Position numbers and translations under genes: made by a program | The notes under the pieces: model-generated | What the model was told of the DNA's origin: nothing | The model's input: the letters and a program-made list of their open reading frames with translations, nothing else | Database searches by the model: none | Shown: positions 23,329 to 24,455 of the stretch, one piece after another | Numbering within the stretch: the first letter of the stretch is position 1 | Layout: each line of letters starts with the position of its first letter | Source: Promethearchaeota archaeon | GTDB taxonomy: Archaea; Asgardarchaeota; Lokiarchaeia; Sigynarchaeales; SOKP01 | NCBI GenBank assembly: GCA_016839905.1 | Contig: JAEOTJ010000444.1 | Location: 1 to 24,455 of the forward strand | Direction of reading: 5' to 3' | DNA length: 24,455 nt

Positions 23329-24455
23329 TTAGTATTTGAATCCTTTGAGCTTATTAACAGTCGTAAAGGTATCTTTCCCACCCTTCCGTAAGTAATCCAT
23401 CGCCTCTTCTATTCCGTCCACCGTCAAATGGAACATCGGAATTACGCTAGAAATTATCTTGCGAGTCCAGGGCTGCCATTCAAACCGAATAATCTCGGGA
23501 TTTAACCACACTATATTGTTTTTAAAATGATGCGCCAACTCTCTAATGTAATAAATCCCCGGCATCTCGTTTCGGTGGTAGTAATAAATGGAACCATACC
23601 TCTCGATCAATTCCCATGACGCCATAGCAGCATCTCCGACCATGACGCATTTAAAGTTCCTATCATATTTTTTGAGAAAATCTTCAAATGAAATTGACTT
23701 ATCGGGATTTCTCGCCGCTGTTTTATAAAAGCTTTCATATGGGCAATTGTGATAATAATAATAGACAAACTTGCGCCAGTGTGACATATTATTTGCTGCA
23801 GAAAATAGGATATTTACTAACTGGGTATAAGGATCCATTGAACCTCCAACATCCATGAGTAATAGAAGTTTAACATTATTCTTCCTACGTTTCTCGAAGA
23901 TTAAGTCAATGTCACCCCCATTTTTAGCGGTTTTATTAATAGTTTTATCAATATTTAATTCATCTCTTTTTCCTATTTCATCTAATTTACGGAGTCGTTT
24001 TAGTGCTATTTTAATTTGCCTAGTATCAAGTACGATATCTTTTCGATAATCCCTAAAGATCCTCTTTTGGGCGATCTGGACTGCTGTGCGCATTCCCGAG
24101 CTTCCTCCAACCCTCATACCCATTGGGTTTTGACCCGAGTGCCCGAATTGGGAGTATCCTTTAGTTCCAATCCATCGACCTCCAAAATTATGTTCAGCAT
24201 CTTGTTTTTTTAATAATTCTTCAAAATGCTTTTGTAAACCCTCCAGATTGAAATCTTGCATCAATTTACTTAAATCAAAAGGGAGTTTCAATAATTCTTC
24301 GGGAGTAAAACCCTTCTCCAGCCAATCCCAAATTTTTTGTTTTATCTCTTCGGGAAATTTTAAACTTGCCTCCTTGAAAAAATTAGCGAAGGCAATGTCA
24401 TAAATATCAAAATGATGCTCATTTTTACATAGTATACTGCGAGAAATATAATAGA
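23329..24455 (-). CDS. VWA domain protein, CoxE-like family (partial, 5' end outside window)
   Basis: The reading frame is open to the window edge. Upstream of the TTG at 24289-24291 it continues as ILCKNEHHFDIYDIAFANFF and KGFTPEELL, which match the N-terminal helical region of CoxE/YehP-like VWA proteins, so the start lies outside. Downstream are a GGRWIGTKG...GHSGQNPMGMR glycine-rich stretch, then the VWA domain with MIDAS motif DVGGSM (codons at 23836-23853). Family landmarks VMVGDAAMASWEL and VWLNPEIIRFEWQPW then follow, with the terminal MFHLTVDGIEEAMDYLRKGG. The second MIDAS region is present, so metal-dependent binding looks intact. These proteins usually work with a MoxR-type AAA+ ATPase in cofactor or metal-centre maturation; that partner would lie beyond the window. 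It is transcribed leftward and ends 149 nt before the AlbA_2 gene start. Confidence 0.85.
   Translation of the reverse strand, partial: YYISRSILCKNEHHFDIYDIAFANFFKEASLKFPEEIKQKIWDWLEKGFTPEELLKLPFDLSKLMQDFNLEGLQKHFEELLKKQDAEHNFGGRWIGTKGYSQFGHSGQNPMGMRVGGSSGMRTAVQIAQKRIFRDYRKDIVLDTRQIKIALKRLRKLDEIGKRDELNIDKTINKTAKNGGDIDLIFEKRRKNNVKLLLLMDVGGSMDPYTQLVNILFSAANNMSHWRKFVYYYYHNCPYESFYKTAARNPDKSISFEDFLKKYDRNFKCVMVGDAAMASWELIERYGSIYYYHRNEMPGIYYIRELAHHFKNNIVWLNPEIIRFEWQPWTRKIISSVIPMFHLTVDGIEEAMDYLRKGGKDTFTTVNKLKGFKY

Noticed and set aside
1..24455. CRISPR array, tRNA, rRNA or transposase genes
   Set aside because: No regularly spaced repeat array, no tRNA-like T-loop/acceptor pattern and no transposase or integrase reading frame was found on either strand by reading. 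A computed scan could still find a tRNA I missed.

Overview
The window is very AT-rich archaeal DNA that most likely comes from an Asgard (Lokiarchaeia-like, Promethearchaeota) genome. The evidence is the gene mix: two longin-domain small proteins, a winged-helix/PCI-like membrane protein and a very large winged-helix/PLD-like protein, all typical of that lineage. They sit beside formylmethanofuran dehydrogenase (Fwd) homologues of the archaeal methyl-branch Wood-Ljungdahl pathway, an Mrp ATPase and a DUF89 phosphatase. Shine-Dalgarno motifs are weak and several starts lie about 20-40 nt behind TATA-like boxes. The assignment is inference, because no rRNA or phylogenetic marker is present.

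Layout. 1-504: remnant of a cysteine-rich (CCG, HdrB/HdrD/GlpC-type) Fe-S protein broken by a +1 shift in a G7 run and an in-frame TAA. 620-3749: a six-span membrane protein with a central winged helix, then an SF2 helicase. 3778-4416: a SAM methyltransferase flanked by a pair of 33-bp direct repeats exactly 720 bp apart. 4579-8075: a 126-aa protein built from two tandem repeats, convergent with and overlapping the 1039-aa protein, which carries five degenerate helical modules around a split PLD/TrmB-like domain. 8225-9317: a 50-aa protein and a DUF89 phosphatase. 9364-10218: Mrp.

10459-14298: a tight operon of an Fe-S protein, FwdB, FwdD and FwdA. It has no FwdC, and its FwdB and FwdA keep the metal ligands but have replaced residues that I recall as catalytic in the characterised enzyme. 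It may be a neofunctionalised Fwd-like complex, and it is the best candidate here for an undescribed metabolic system.

14436-17915: a SIR2-like/TPR protein (possible NAD-depleting defence effector) convergent with a tandem-duplicated OsmC protein. 18136-19402: two longin proteins around a three-span membrane protein, with a decayed fragment of the first longin gene beside it. 19851-23179: a nuclease-like protein with five zinc modules, convergent with a Schlafen/AlbA_2-domain protein; both look like accessory or defence genes. 23329-24455: a VWA (CoxE-like) protein that runs off the end.

I saw no tRNA, rRNA, CRISPR array, transposase or integrase. All family assignments come from motif reading, not database searches.
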